DNA from: an uncultured Collinsella sp.
GTDB lineage: Bacteria > Actinomycetota > Coriobacteriia > Coriobacteriales > Coriobacteriaceae
Direction: 5' to 3'
DNA length: 64,000 bases
Assembly: GCA_958407465.1 (NCBI GenBank)
Contig: CATYIV010000007.1
Span: 1 to 64,000, forward strand
Made by a program: the position numbers and the translations under genes. The notes below the pieces were generated by a model. The model ran no database searches. It had not been told where the DNA came from and worked only from the letters and a program-made list of their open reading frames with translations. This document shows positions 1 through 11,387 of this stretch, in pieces. Position 1 is the first letter of the stretch; every line of letters starts with the position of its first letter.

Positions 1-104
1 CGCGACCCTGCGAAGCCGTGAGCGAGAGGGGAAGGTTTCCCCGCCCTGCGCCCCGGCGTTGAGTCGTCGCATGCTCGTTACAGAAAAGCTGATAATAAGT
101 TTGT

Positions 105-133
105 GTGCCGCCCCTTTGGGGCGGCACTTTTTG
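105..133 (+). terminator. Rho-independent terminator of an upstream, off-window gene
   Basis: GTGCCGCCCC (105-114) pairs with GGGGCGGCAC (118-127) around a TTT loop and is followed by TTTTT. It ends a plus-strand transcript whose gene lies left of the window. Bases 1-104 could hold the tail of that gene, but no frame is convincing. Confidence 0.85.
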
Positions 134-385
134 TGTGGGGTCCCGGTCTCCACAATTTTCGTCAAGCTTTTGGTTAGATTTTGGTCAGTTGGCGTAAGGG
201 TGGAAGGCCAAAAGATTGCTGACGAAAAAAGCTCAGAGAAAGTGCTGGTAGGGGAGTTGTTGAGCTTTTCGACAGCTTTTGAGCAAAAGAAACTTTGTGG
301 CTATTGCCGGCGATTGCGTTGTCGCGGTCATGGCGGTGCGGGATGCTGGTCGTAAGCGTCGAATGCTCCGATTTTGGAGGCCAGC
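134..385. other. Intergenic region with no recognised gene
   Basis: Between the first terminator and the first supported gene. Short open frames occur on both strands but none has a ribosome site or a recognisable protein. It presumably carries the promoter of the small membrane protein that follows; no clear -35/-10 pair was chosen. Confidence 0.5.
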
Positions 386-808
386 ATGGATCTGTTTCTT
401 GAGACTCCGCAGCAACAAGCCGAGCGCATGTTGCGCCAACAGCAACGGCTTATGGAGATGCAAATGCAAGGGGTAGCCGCCCAGCCCCCTGCGCAAAATG
501 CCACGCCTGCGGTTTCGCCTGCGGGCGGATCGGCGCCAGAGAACTATTCCGTACAACAAGATTCATATGCGCAGGAGCTTGCGTTCGACAAACGCCGCAC
601 GCGTCGTCGCCGCGTGGGCCAGCGCCTGCGCACATTGGCGATGATCGTGCTCATTCCGCTAGGACTTGCGGCGATTTTCTTGGTCTCGTATGCGCTCACC
701 TGCATCCTCAACGGTGCTTCGCCCGGCGAAGTGCTCCAACATCTGTCAGCCCTGGGCCAGCGCCTAGGCGACGTCATGACAACCATTCGCACCGGCTGGG
801 AGAGCTAG
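386..808 (+). CDS. Small single-pass membrane protein of unknown function
   Basis: 140 residues, not recognised as a named family. Residues 1-30 are Gln/Met-rich and probably helical. A Pro/Ala-rich low-complexity stretch follows, then a basic cluster around residues 70-82 (Arg-Arg-Thr-Arg-Arg-Arg-Arg), then one hydrophobic segment at about 84-107 and a short tail. The basic patch before the membrane segment suggests a cytoplasmic N-terminus. The ATG at 386 is chosen because GGAGG (376-380) lies five bases upstream; an in-frame TTG at 374 would overlap that site. It precedes rmuC by about 125 bp on the same strand, but nothing shows a functional link. Confidence 0.6.
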   Translation: MDLFLETPQQQAERMLRQQQRLMEMQMQGVAAQPPAQNATPAVSPAGGSAPENYSVQQDSYAQELAFDKRRTRRRRVGQRLRTLAMIVLIPLGLAAIFLVSYALTCILNGASPGEVLQHLSALGQRLGDVMTTIRTGWES

Positions 809-932
809 TGTTTTAGCGTCCGCGGCTCTAAGAGAAATTTGTCTGCAAGGCAGTGGGTGATCCGTGCGTGTGGCGGGGTAAGATTGATCGCGGTTTTGAT
901 TGATGACCGATTGAGTTTGTTGGGCGGAGTCT

Positions 933-2288
933 ATGTCTGCTATTGATATCGTGCTTGTTGTGATCGCCTTGGTGGCGGTGGGGGTTGCTGTGGCTTGCGC
1001 CCTCCAGCTCAAGAGCCTGCGTGCCGAGTTGCGGGAGCGTGGCGACAGTAGCGCGGAAACGCTGGCAGCACTCGAGCAGGCCAACAACGCGCTCGATGCC
1101 CTGAACGTCGCGCTGGCCGAAACTCGCCGCACGGCCAACGCCATCGCGCAGCAGCAGACGACAGATGCGGCCGTGGGGCAGCAACGTTACCTGACCATTG
1201 CACGTGAGTTTTCGCAAGCTGGTGACCGGATGGATGACCTTCGCCGCGAGACGGCCCAACAGCTCGGTGCCAACCGCGAGGGCATCGAGCACCGCCTGGA
1301 CAAGGTGCGCGAGACGGTCGATGCCCAGCTGGGTGCTATCCGCAAAGACAACAACGTGCAACTCGATCAGATGCGCGCGACGGTGGACGAGAAACTCTCC
1401 CGCACGCTCAACGATCGCCTGTCGGCATCGTTTAAGCAGGTGAGCGACCAGCTCGAGGCCGTGTACAAGGGCCTGGGCGACATGCAGTCCATCGCCACCG
1501 GCGTGGGCGACCTTAAGCGCGTGCTGGGCAACGTGAAGGCGCGTGGTATTTTGGGCGAGGTGCAGCTGGGTGCAATTCTGGCGGACATTCTTACACCCGA
1601 CCAGTATCTGGAAAACGTCGCCACCAAGCCCGGCGCCTCGGAGCGCGTTGAGTTTGCCGTCAAGCTGCCGGTGGACGAGGGCGATCCCGTGCTGCTGCCG
1701 ATTGACTCCAAGTTTCCGGGCGACGCGTACGAGCATTTGCTCGACGCGCAGGAGTCGGGCGATGCGGAGGCCGTTGCCGCGGCACGCAAGACGCTCGACA
1801 CCATGGTCAAGCGCGAGGCAAAGGACATTTGCGAGAAGTACCTGAGCGTGCCCGCGACCACCAACTTTGGCATTATGTTCGTTCCGTTTGAGGGACTGTA
1901 CGCCGAGGTCGTCAGCCGCCCCGGGCTTATCGAGACCCTGGGCCGCGACTATCACGTCAACGTTGCCGGTCCCAGCACCATGGCGGCCATCCTCAACAGT
2001 CTGCAGATGAGCTATCAGACGTTTAAGTTGCAAAAACGTACCGACGACGTGCTGCGCGTGCTCTCCGCCGTCAAGGCCGAGCTGCCGCGCTATCAAAAGG
2101 CGCTGCGCCGCGCCCAGCAGCAGATCGAGACCGCGGGCAAAACGGTCGAGGGCATCATCACCACGCGCACCAACGTCATGGAGCGCAAGCTCAAGGACAT
2201 CGACGCACTGGAAGACGTCGACCAAGCCGATGAGATCTTGGGACTCACGTCCGCGGACCTTCTCACAGACCAAGAAGACGAAGGCTAA
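933..2288 (+). CDS. rmuC: DNA recombination protein RmuC
   Basis: 451 residues, a usual length for RmuC. An N-terminal membrane anchor (about residues 3-24) is followed by a long coiled coil (about 25-190) rich in Gln, Arg and Ala heptads. The conserved RmuC nuclease-like domain follows, with recognisable blocks such as GDLKRVLGNVKARGILGEVQL, LPIDSKFPGDAYEHLL and FVPFEGLYAEV. RmuC is known to limit inversions at short inverted repeats, and its domain is related to the PD-(D/E)XK fold. That is notable here because the window is full of long inverted repeats, although any connection is only a thought. A strong terminator follows, so it is probably transcribed without the downstream ABC gene. 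Confidence 0.93.
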   Translation: MSAIDIVLVVIALVAVGVAVACALQLKSLRAELRERGDSSAETLAALEQANNALDALNVALAETRRTANAIAQQQTTDAAVGQQRYLTIAREFSQAGDRMDDLRRETAQQLGANREGIEHRLDKVRETVDAQLGAIRKDNNVQLDQMRATVDEKLSRTLNDRLSASFKQVSDQLEAVYKGLGDMQSIATGVGDLKRVLGNVKARGILGEVQLGAILADILTPDQYLENVATKPGASERVEFAVKLPVDEGDPVLLPIDSKFPGDAYEHLLDAQESGDAEAVAAARKTLDTMVKREAKDICEKYLSVPATTNFGIMFVPFEGLYAEVVSRPGLIETLGRDYHVNVAGPSTMAAILNSLQMSYQTFKLQKRTDDVLRVLSAVKAELPRYQKALRRAQQQIETAGKTVEGIITTRTNVMERKLKDIDALEDVDQADEILGLTSADLLTDQEDEG

Positions 2289-2300
2289 TTGCAACAAGAC

Positions 2301-2340
2301 GGTGGGGCGCCGGCGCAAACGCGGGCGCCCCACCGCTTTT
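2301..2340 (+). terminator. Terminator after rmuC
   Basis: GGTGGGGCGCC (2301-2311) pairs perfectly with GGCGCCCCACC (2324-2334), followed by GCTTTT. It separates rmuC from the ABC transporter gene. Confidence 0.85.
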
Positions 2341-2415
2341 CGTATCGCACTTGTCTGGAGTGTGCTCCAATGTGCAACAATGGCGTTTCGCCCTATCAGA
2401 CGCGAAAGGAAGCCC

Positions 2416-4218
<1,803 letters not shown>

Positions 4219-4281
4219 GCGTCTCGGACGTGGGACAATTGTGCCCATAAGTTTATTGTGCCGTTGAGCCGAGGAGTCGTT

Positions 4282-4947
4282 ATGCCACGCGAGACCAATG
4301 CCGCCAAGCGCGAGCGCGCCATCGAGGTGTGCGAGCGTCTCAACCGTCGCTATGGCCCGGTCGAGTGTTTTCTGGATCACGAGAATCCCTTCCGCCTGCT
4401 GATCGCGGTGCTGCTCTCGGCGCAAACGACCGACGCGCAGGTCAACAAGGTGACGCCCCAACTGTTTGCCCAGTGGCCAACGCCCGAGGCCATGGCCGGG
4501 GCAAGTGTGGGCGACGTGGCGGACACCATTAAGTCACTCGGCTTTTATAAGAGTAAGGCCAAGCATGCCGTGGAGGCCGCTCAGATGATCGTTGCCGACT
4601 ACGGCGGCGAGGTACCGGCCGACATGAAGGAGCTTGTAAAGCTGCCGGGCGTGGGGCGCAAGACGGCGAACATCGTGCTCAACGTGGGGTACGGCATCGT
4701 GGAAGGCATCGCGGTGGATACGCACGTCAACCGCATCGCGCACCGCCTGATGCTGAGTCCCAAGACGCACGCCAAAGAGCCGCTCAAGACCGAGCAGGAT
4801 CTGCTCAAGATCTTGCCGCACGAGTATTGGGAGTCGGTTAACCATCAGTGGATCACCTTCGGTCGCGAGATCTGCGACGCCCGCAAACCCAAGTGTGACG
4901 AGTGTCCGCTGGCAGATTTGTGCCCCAGCGTGCGCGTAGCGGGGTAG
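4282..4947 (+). CDS. nth: Endonuclease III (DNA glycosylase/AP lyase)
   Basis: 221 residues, close to E. coli Nth. It removes oxidised pyrimidines and nicks abasic sites in base excision repair. The helix-hairpin-helix LPGVGRKTAN starts at about residue 120 and carries the catalytic Lys; the catalytic Asp lies in VDTHV near residue 145. The C-terminus has the 4Fe-4S ligand spacing C-X6-C-X2-C-X5-C (C198, C205, C208, C214). GAGGAG (4271-4276) sets the start at 4282. It lies 63 bp after the ABC gene and upstream of mfd, so two DNA repair genes are adjacent. Confidence 0.97.
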   Translation: MPRETNAAKRERAIEVCERLNRRYGPVECFLDHENPFRLLIAVLLSAQTTDAQVNKVTPQLFAQWPTPEAMAGASVGDVADTIKSLGFYKSKAKHAVEAAQMIVADYGGEVPADMKELVKLPGVGRKTANIVLNVGYGIVEGIAVDTHVNRIAHRLMLSPKTHAKEPLKTEQDLLKILPHEYWESVNHQWITFGREICDARKPKCDECPLADLCPSVRVAG

Positions 4948-5051
4948 GGCGGAACGCATCTTCGTCTGGCGTTTTTTGCGGGGCTGGGTTTGCCCTTGAG
5001 CCGGAGTCCTCTCCATGCGCTACCATGACAGACAATGTATTTGACGTACGA

Positions 5052-5079
5052 CCCGCCGAGCTTGCCCCGGCGGGCTTTT
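5052..5079 (+). terminator. Terminator-like hairpin between nth and mfd
   Basis: CCCGCC (5052-5057) pairs with GGCGGG (5069-5074), followed by CTTTT. It ends only 15 bases before the mfd ribosome site (GGAGGA, 5094-5099). It may end the nth transcript or act as an attenuator in the mfd leader if a promoter lies at about 5010-5045. Confidence 0.55.
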
Positions 5080-5104
5080 GGCGTTGCGATGCCGGAGGAA
5101 CAGC

Positions 5105-8100
5105 ATGCTCATTCACCGTATAGCTGCGCAGCTCTACACTGCCGAGGCGCTGCAGACCGTCGAGGCGGGACTCGATGCCGGCGAGGACGTGACGCTGGCC
5201 GTGTCGCAGTCGGGTCGCACGCTTATGGCGGCGGCCCAGTTTGCGCGCCGTCCGCGCCCGACGGTCTACATTGTGAGTGGCGAGGATGCGGCCGATCGCG
5301 CCGCGCGCAGCCTTGCCGCCTACGTGGGCCTGGCGCACGTGTGCCGTTTTCCCGAGCGCAAGGACTATCCGTGGCGCGAGCAGGCGCCCGACGATGCCGT
5401 GGTGGCGCAGCGCTGCGAGGCTCTGGGGCGCATCGTGCGCGGGGACAACTGCATCATGGTTGCCTCGGCCCGCGCGCTGCTGCGCTGCGTGCCGCCGGTC
5501 GAGAGCCGCTATTGGGAGTCCACGACCTTTGCGGTGGGCGAGGAGATTCCTTTTGACGAGGTGCCGCAGCGCCTGGTGGGCATGGGCTACACCAATGCCG
5601 GTGCCGCCGACGCGCCCGGCCTGTTCCGCGTGCACGGCGACACCGTAGAGGTGTTCCCCGCACAGGAAAAGGCGCCCGTGCGCATCGAGTTCTTCGGCGA
5701 CGAGATTGACCGCATCCGCCGCATGGTGAGCTCCACGGGGCAGACCATCGGCAACGAGGACAGTATCGAGATCTTCCCCTGCCGCGAGCTGGCGCTTACC
5801 GACGATGCCGTCCACAACATGCACGTGGCGCTCTACCGTGCCAGCCAGGACGACAGCAAGCTGGCGGCGCTGCTCGAGATGGTGGATGCGCGCATCGTCA
5901 CGCCCGAGCTCGACCGCTTTTTGCCGGTGATGTACGGCCAGACCGTAAGCCCGTTGGCGCACGTGAGCGGCAAGGCACTCGTGGTTCTGTCCGAGCCGCG
6001 CTCGCTGTTCGACGACTGCCTGCGCGCCTACGAGGATATTGAGGCCCGTGCCGGCGAGGCAGGGATTGACCGCCTGGATGGTCTGTACGTGCGCGCCCAA
6101 CAGCTCGATTTTGGTGCCCAGCAGCGCCTGAACTACGTGAGCCTCATTCGTGCCGGCGGCGCGGTGACGGCAGAGCTCAAGATTGAGCAGCCGGCCATCG
6201 CAGGCTCGGACAACCGTTTTATGACGCGCATCCAGGAGGTCGTGGGCAAGCGCTATGCCTGCGTGTTTGCCATCCCCGACCGCGGTGCGCGCGAGTCGAT
6301 GGAGCTCACCTTTGGCGACGAGGGCATTACCTTTGAGGAATCGCTGACCGCGGCGCCCGAAAATGTCGGCGCTATCGGCGACCGCGTTCGCGTGGCAGCG
6401 GCGGATTCCGCCGACCGTGCCGCACGCCAGGAGGCCCATGCTTCCATTCGCGAGCGTAAGGCCGACGCGCTCAACGCCCGCTCGCTCGAGGCGGGCGCCG
6501 CGCAGGCTGCCGCCGGCGCCGCCGTGCCCACTATTTCGCGCGGACGTGTGACCTTTGTCGATGCCGCCTTGCCGCAGGGCGTGGTGGTGCCCGATGCCAA
6601 CCTGGCCGTGTTCTCGATCGCCGACCTCAACGCCCGCATGGACGCCAACCGCGCGCGCAGCCGCCGCAAGGTGGACATTACGCAGATCACGTTCCCGTTT
6701 AAGCCGGGCGATTACGTGGTGCACGCCACCCACGGCATCGCGCTCTTTAGCGAGATCGCGCGCCAGGAAGTGGGCGGCAAGGAGCGCGACTACTTTTTGC
6801 TGGAATATGCCGACGGCGACAAGCTCTACGTGCCGCTCGAGCAGGTCGACCGCATCACACGCTATGTTGGCCCCGACGGCGACAAGCCGCGCCTGACCAG
6901 GCTCAATACCGCCGACTGGACGCGTGCCACCAACAAGGCACGCAAGAACGCCAAAAAGCTGGCGTTTGACCTGGTCGACCTGTATACACGCCGCTCGTCG
7001 ATTACCGGTATCGCCTGTCCGCCCGATACGCCCGAGCAAATCGAGATGGAGGAGAGCTTCCCCTACGACGAGACGCGTGACCAGCTGGAGGCTATCGCCG
7101 ACATCAAGGCCGACATGGAGGCGCCCAAGCCCATGGACCGCCTGCTGTGCGGCGACGTGGGTTTCGGCAAGACCGAGGTTGCCCTGCGCGCGGCGTTTAA
7201 GTGCGTGGACTCCGGCCGCCAAGTCATGGTGCTCTGCCCCACGACCATTCTGGCCCAGCAGCACTACGAGACGTTCTTTGAGCGCTTTGCTCCGTTTGGC
7301 CTGGAGGTCGAAGTGCTCAGCCGCTTCCGCACCCCGGCGCAGCAGAAGCGCGCGCTCAAGGCGTTTGCCGAGGGCACGATTGATGTGCTCATCGGCACGC
7401 ACCGCTTGCTTTCTGCCGACGTGAACCCCAAGAACCTGGGCATGGTGATCATCGACGAGGAGCAGCGCTTTGGCGTGCAGCACAAGGAGCAGCTCAAGAA
7501 CCTGCGCGAGCAGATTGACGTGCTCACGCTTTCGGCAACGCCTATTCCGCGAACCATGCAGATGGCCACGAGCGGCGTGCGCGACATGAGCCTAATCACC
7601 ACGCCGCCGACCGGGCGTCGTCCCGTGATCGTGCACGTGGGGGAGTACGACCCCGATGTGGTGAGCGCAGCGATTCGCCTGGAGGTGGGCCGCGGCGGTC
7701 AGGTTTACTACGTGTCCAACCGCGTCAAGACCATCGACGATGCCGTGGCGCGCGTGCACGAGGCCGCGCCCGAGGCGCGCGTGGGCGTGGCGCACGGCAA
7801 GATGAGCCCGCGCGAGGTCGAGGACGTGATGATCGAGTTCGCGACCAAGAAGATTGACGTGCTTATTGCCACGACCATCGTGGAAAGCGGCATCGACAAC
7901 GCGACCGCCAACACGCTCATCATCGAGGACTCGCAGCGCCTGGGTCTGGCACAGCTCTACCAGCTCAAGGGCCGTGTGGGCCGTTCTGCCACGCAGGCAT
8001 ACGCGTACTTTATGTTCCCCGGCGAGCTGCCGCTCACCGAGGAGGCGACGGCGCGCCTGACCGCACTGTCCGAGTTCCAAGACCTGGGCAGCGGCATGCG

Positions 8101-8737
8101 CATCGCCATGCGCGACCTGGAGATTCGCGGCGCCGGCTCGCTTATGGGGGCCGAGCAGCACGGCAACCTGTCGAGCGTGGGCTTTGACCTGTTTACGCAG
8201 ATGCTGGGCCGGGCTGTGGCCGAGGCGCGCGGCGATGACGACGCCGGCGTGGAAGCGGCGAGCGTGGGTATTAATCTGCCGGTCGACTACTTCTTGCCCG
8301 AGGAGTACCTGCCGGCGGTGGATCAGCGCGTGCTCGTGTACCGCAGGCTCGCGGCTGCAGAGGACCTGGAGAGTATCGACGAGGTACAGGAAGAGACCGA
8401 GGCCGCGCATGGTGAGCTGCCGTTGGCGGGGCTTAACCTGTTCAATCGCGCGCGCATCCGCATCCGCGGCGAGCGTCTGGGGCTCGAGAGCGTCACGCTC
8501 AGTGGCGGTCGCATCACGTTTTTGGGCGTCGACGTGCCCAAGAAGGTGGCCTTTGAGCTTAAGACCCGTTATGGCGCGGTGAACTTCCCCAAGAGCCGCA
8601 AGTTGTCGGTGCCCTACAAGGCGGGCGCCGGCGCGGGCAGCGGCCTGGGTCGCGGCCTCGACGCCAACGACGGCACCGGCCCCGTGGCCGCGGCACTCAT
8701 GCTGCTGCAGCAGTTGGGTGCCAGCGACGACGACTAA
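5105..8737 (+). CDS. mfd: Transcription-repair coupling factor Mfd
   Basis: 1210 residues. Mfd releases RNA polymerase stalled at DNA lesions and recruits UvrA. The order of domains is typical. A UvrB-like N-terminal module contains EVFPAQEKAPVRIEFFGDEIDRI. The RNA-polymerase-interacting CarD-like domain begins near residue 533 (FKPGDYVVHATHGIALF). A RecG-like motor follows with Walker A GDVGFGKTE near residue 683, DEEQRFGV near 783, the SATPIPRT motif and the QLKGRVGRS motif VI. The C-terminal TRCF domain follows. An Ala/Arg-rich insertion around residues 435-480 is longer than in many homologues. GGAGGA and the ATG at 5105 define the start. A terminator-like hairpin lies just upstream. Confidence 0.97.
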   Translation: MLIHRIAAQLYTAEALQTVEAGLDAGEDVTLAVSQSGRTLMAAAQFARRPRPTVYIVSGEDAADRAARSLAAYVGLAHVCRFPERKDYPWREQAPDDAVVAQRCEALGRIVRGDNCIMVASARALLRCVPPVESRYWESTTFAVGEEIPFDEVPQRLVGMGYTNAGAADAPGLFRVHGDTVEVFPAQEKAPVRIEFFGDEIDRIRRMVSSTGQTIGNEDSIEIFPCRELALTDDAVHNMHVALYRASQDDSKLAALLEMVDARIVTPELDRFLPVMYGQTVSPLAHVSGKALVVLSEPRSLFDDCLRAYEDIEARAGEAGIDRLDGLYVRAQQLDFGAQQRLNYVSLIRAGGAVTAELKIEQPAIAGSDNRFMTRIQEVVGKRYACVFAIPDRGARESMELTFGDEGITFEESLTAAPENVGAIGDRVRVAAADSADRAARQEAHASIRERKADALNARSLEAGAAQAAAGAAVPTISRGRVTFVDAALPQGVVVPDANLAVFSIADLNARMDANRARSRRKVDITQITFPFKPGDYVVHATHGIALFSEIARQEVGGKERDYFLLEYADGDKLYVPLEQVDRITRYVGPDGDKPRLTRLNTADWTRATNKARKNAKKLAFDLVDLYTRRSSITGIACPPDTPEQIEMEESFPYDETRDQLEAIADIKADMEAPKPMDRLLCGDVGFGKTEVALRAAFKCVDSGRQVMVLCPTTILAQQHYETFFERFAPFGLEVEVLSRFRTPAQQKRALKAFAEGTIDVLIGTHRLLSADVNPKNLGMVIIDEEQRFGVQHKEQLKNLREQIDVLTLSATPIPRTMQMATSGVRDMSLITTPPTGRRPVIVHVGEYDPDVVSAAIRLEVGRGGQVYYVSNRVKTIDDAVARVHEAAPEARVGVAHGKMSPREVEDVMIEFATKKIDVLIATTIVESGIDNATANTLIIEDSQRLGLAQLYQLKGRVGRSATQAYAYFMFPGELPLTEEATARLTALSEFQDLGSGMRIAMRDLEIRGAGSLMGAEQHGNLSSVGFDLFTQMLGRAVAEARGDDDAGVEAASVGINLPVDYFLPEEYLPAVDQRVLVYRRLAAAEDLESIDEVQEETEAAHGELPLAGLNLFNRARIRIRGERLGLESVTLSGGRITFLGVDVPKKVAFELKTRYGAVNFPKSRKLSVPYKAGAGAGSGLGRGLDANDGTGPVAAALMLLQQLGASDDD

Positions 8738-8793
8738 CGGGTCGACGCTGCAAACGCCCCGTTTGGGCAATCTGGCTCCATCGAAAGGAAAGT

Positions 8794-9657
8794 ATGTTCG
8801 GATACATCTATAAGAAAGATGTCGCCATTATCGCGGTTGTCCTGTGTCTTTGTTTGGGCGTGGGCAGTTTCTTCGATTACCAAATCTCGAGCGCGCTGTT
8901 CAATATCGGCAGCATGTACGGCCGCTTTATCGAGGCCGCTGGCGAGCTGCCGTTTGAGCTGACGGCGAGCATTGCGGGCGTTATGCTCGTGCGCGCGGTG
9001 CGTCCCGATTCCAGAGGGAGCAAATGGCTCGCCGTGCTCGGCATCCTCGTTAACGTTGGTCTGGCTGGCTACGAGATCGTTTCGTCCCTGCGGGTTGGCG
9101 GCAAACTCATCGCGGTTCAGTTGGTGCTGACGTTTGTGCTGGTCATCGCTGCCAACCTTATCGTCTATCGCCTCACGCGCGCGACCGAGCCCGACGAGCT
9201 CACGCGCTGGGCGTTGATGGTGCTGGCCGTGTGGGTCGCTCAGGCCATCATCCTCAACGTCATTGTTAAGCCGTTATGGTCGCGCCCGCGCATGCGCGTG
9301 ATCGAGGTCACGCCGGGGCTCAATTTTCAGCCGTGGTGGGTGATCGGCAACCCCGACAAGTGGGCCTATATCGCCGCCGGCGTGATTAAGGACGGGTTCA
9401 AGTCGTTTGCGAGCGGACACACGGCGCATGCGGCGATTGGCCTTATGCTCGCCGGGCTTCCCGCGGCAGCCTTTAAGGAAAAACCTTCGCGTCGCCGCGT
9501 GATCTTTTGGGCGGCGGCTGTGATCGCGGCGCTCGTCGCCTTTGGGCGCATCGTGATTGGAGCGCACTTTTTGAGTGACGTGAGCTGCGGTTTTGCCCTG
9601 GTACTGGCACTTGAGTGCCTTGCCGCGCGCATCGCCTATCCCAACGGCGTACAATAG
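8794..9657 (+). CDS. PAP2-family membrane phosphatase
   Basis: 287 residues with about six hydrophobic segments. The phosphatase signature is complete: KPLWSRPR near residue 159 (motif 1), SGHTAH near 207 (motif 2) and GAHFLSD near 256 (motif 3). Such enzymes remove phosphate from membrane lipids, for example undecaprenyl pyrophosphate, phosphatidate or phosphatidylglycerophosphate; the exact substrate cannot be told from sequence. The active site is expected to face the outside. GAAAGGAAAGT sits before the ATG. It lies 56 bp after mfd and 45 bp before the aldolase-like gene, all on one strand. Confidence 0.85.
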   Translation: MFGYIYKKDVAIIAVVLCLCLGVGSFFDYQISSALFNIGSMYGRFIEAAGELPFELTASIAGVMLVRAVRPDSRGSKWLAVLGILVNVGLAGYEIVSSLRVGGKLIAVQLVLTFVLVIAANLIVYRLTRATEPDELTRWALMVLAVWVAQAIILNVIVKPLWSRPRMRVIEVTPGLNFQPWWVIGNPDKWAYIAAGVIKDGFKSFASGHTAHAAIGLMLAGLPAAAFKEKPSRRRVIFWAAAVIAALVAFGRIVIGAHFLSDVSCGFALVLALECLAARIAYPNGVQ

Positions 9658-9702
9658 CCCCGTTTGAATCATCTGGCCGATACCCGGTAAGAGAGGATTG
9701 CC

Positions 9703-10728
9703 ATGCTCGCGTTTAACAACGACTATTCCCACGGTGCACATCCGGCGGTGCTGCAGGCGCTTGTCGACACCAATATGGAGCCGCAGCCCGGCTACGGTAC
9801 CGATGCGCACACCGAGCGTGCCAAGCAACTTATCCGCGAGGCCTGTCAGGCCCCCGATGCCGACGTGTTTTTTCTGGTGGGCGGCACGCAGGCCAACGCG
9901 ACGGTGATCGACATGTTGCTTGCGCCGTACGAGGGCGTCGTTGCTGCCGAGACCGGCCACGTCGCCTGTCACGAGGCAGGCGCCATCGAGTTTGGCGGCC
10001 ACAAGGTGCTCACCATCCCCGGCTACGAGGGCAAGATGCACGCCGAGGATCTGGAGAACTATATCCAGGTGTTCTACGAAAACGAGAGCTACGAGCACAC
10101 GGTGTTTCCGGGTGCCGTGTACGTGAGTCTATCGACCGAGTACGGCACGCTGTACTCCAAGGCCGAGCTCGCGGCGATCCATGCAGTGTGCCAGAAGCGC
10201 GAGATTCCGCTGTTTGTGGATGGCGCCCGCCTGGCCTATGCGCTGGCGGCCGATGAGTGCGACATTACCCTGCCCGAGCTGGCGCAGCTGTGCGACGTGT
10301 TCTACATCGGCGGCACCAAGTGCGGCGCTCTGTGCGGCGAGGCCGTGGTGTTTTGCGGCATGCACGCCCCGGCGCATCCCATTCCGCGTATTAAACAGCA
10401 CGGTGCGTTGCTGGCCAAGGGCCGCCTGACGGGCGTGCAGTTCGAGGCCCTTTTTACCGATGGCCTGTATTTTGAGATTGGTCGCCAGGCGATTGAGACC
10501 GCTCAGGCGCTGCGTCGCGTGCTGCACGAGCGCGGCTACCAGTTCTTCTTGGAGACGCCGACCAACCAGCAGTTTGTGATTCTGCCCAACGAGGACATGG
10601 CCCGCATTCGCGAGCATGCCTCGATCGAGTACTGGGAAAAGTACGACGATACTCACACGGTGGTGCGCTTTTGCACCAGCTGGGCCACGACGCAGGAGGA
10701 TATCGACGCGTTGGCGGCTGTCCTGTAG
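9703..10728 (+). CDS. Low-specificity L-threonine aldolase / beta-eliminating lyase family
   Basis: 341 residues, the usual length for this PLP fold-type I family. It starts FNNDYSHGAHPAVLQAL, with the typical YGTD motif nearby. The probable PLP lysine lies in IGGTKCGALCGE (about residue 206) and the cofactor-contacting Asp in VDGARLAYAL. Known members split threonine or allo-threonine to glycine and acetaldehyde, but others act on different beta-hydroxy amino acids, so the substrate is inferred. GAGAGGA precedes the ATG. A strong terminator follows. Confidence 0.87.
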   Translation: MLAFNNDYSHGAHPAVLQALVDTNMEPQPGYGTDAHTERAKQLIREACQAPDADVFFLVGGTQANATVIDMLLAPYEGVVAAETGHVACHEAGAIEFGGHKVLTIPGYEGKMHAEDLENYIQVFYENESYEHTVFPGAVYVSLSTEYGTLYSKAELAAIHAVCQKREIPLFVDGARLAYALAADECDITLPELAQLCDVFYIGGTKCGALCGEAVVFCGMHAPAHPIPRIKQHGALLAKGRLTGVQFEALFTDGLYFEIGRQAIETAQALRRVLHERGYQFFLETPTNQQFVILPNEDMARIREHASIEYWEKYDDTHTVVRFCTSWATTQEDIDALAAVL

Positions 10729-10748
10729 CCTGATGTAATGACAAGGGG

Positions 10749-10790
10749 CCGCCCTGCGCCTGAGCTTGGCGCAGGGCGGCCTTTGCTTTT
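10749..10790 (+). terminator. Terminator after the aldolase-like gene
   Basis: GCCGCCCTGCGCC (from 10749) pairs with GGCGCAGGGCGGC (to 10780), followed by CTTTGCTTTT. Confidence 0.9.
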
Positions 10791-10805
10791 GGGGAGAAGG
10801 GTTGT

Positions 10806-11387
10806 ATGACCGAGATGTCCGAGCCGACGATTCGCCTGGCGACGCCCGATGATGCGCCGGCGTTGCTTGCCATCTATGAGCCGTATGTGCACCAGACGGC
10901 GATTACCTGCGAATACGAGGTGCCGAGCGTTGAGGAGTTCGCTGGGCGCATCGAGCGTACGCTCAAGCGCTATCCATATTTGGTGATGGAGTTGGACGGG
11001 CGTCCGGTAGGCTATGCCTACGTGAGTTCGCTTAACAGCCGCGAGGCGTACGACTGGTCGGTCGAGACATCGATCTACCTGGCGCGCGATGTGCGCCACG
11101 GCGGGCTGGGCCGCAAGCTGCACGACGCGCTCAAGCAATGTCTGATCGCGATGGGCATCACCAACATGTGCGCGCTCATTGCCGTGCCGCACGATAAGGA
11201 CGACGAGTACCTGACGCACAACAGCCAGGATTTCCATGCCCATATGGGATATCGCCTGGTGGGCGCTTTCGATCGCTGCGCCCAAAAGTTCGGCCGCTGG
11301 TACGACATGTGCTGGATGGAGCTGGTCCTGGCCGAGCGCACACCCAACCAACCCAAGCCAACCTGGTTTCCCGACCTCCTCGCCTAA
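10806..11387 (+). CDS. GNAT-family N-acetyltransferase, phosphinothricin-acetyltransferase-like
   Basis: 193 residues. The start IRLATPDDAPALLAIYEPYV, the YAYVS strand and the acetyl-CoA loop region HGGLGRKLHDAL match the GNAT fold of the Pat/YncA type. That group acetylates amino-group substrates such as methionine analogues and other small amines. The real substrate is unknown. AGAAGGG lies before the ATG at 10806. The gene follows a terminator and ends at a bidirectional hairpin shared with the converging GntR gene, so it is probably transcribed alone. Confidence 0.85.
   Translation: MTEMSEPTIRLATPDDAPALLAIYEPYVHQTAITCEYEVPSVEEFAGRIERTLKRYPYLVMELDGRPVGYAYVSSLNSREAYDWSVETSIYLARDVRHGGLGRKLHDALKQCLIAMGITNMCALIAVPHDKDDEYLTHNSQDFHAHMGYRLVGAFDRCAQKFGRWYDMCWMELVLAERTPNQPKPTWFPDLLA

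Noticed and set aside
1-104. Tail of an RNA gene such as rnpB or tmRNA
   Set aside because: An ACAGAA word is present but the conserved 3' ends of these RNAs were not matched; too little sequence to decide.
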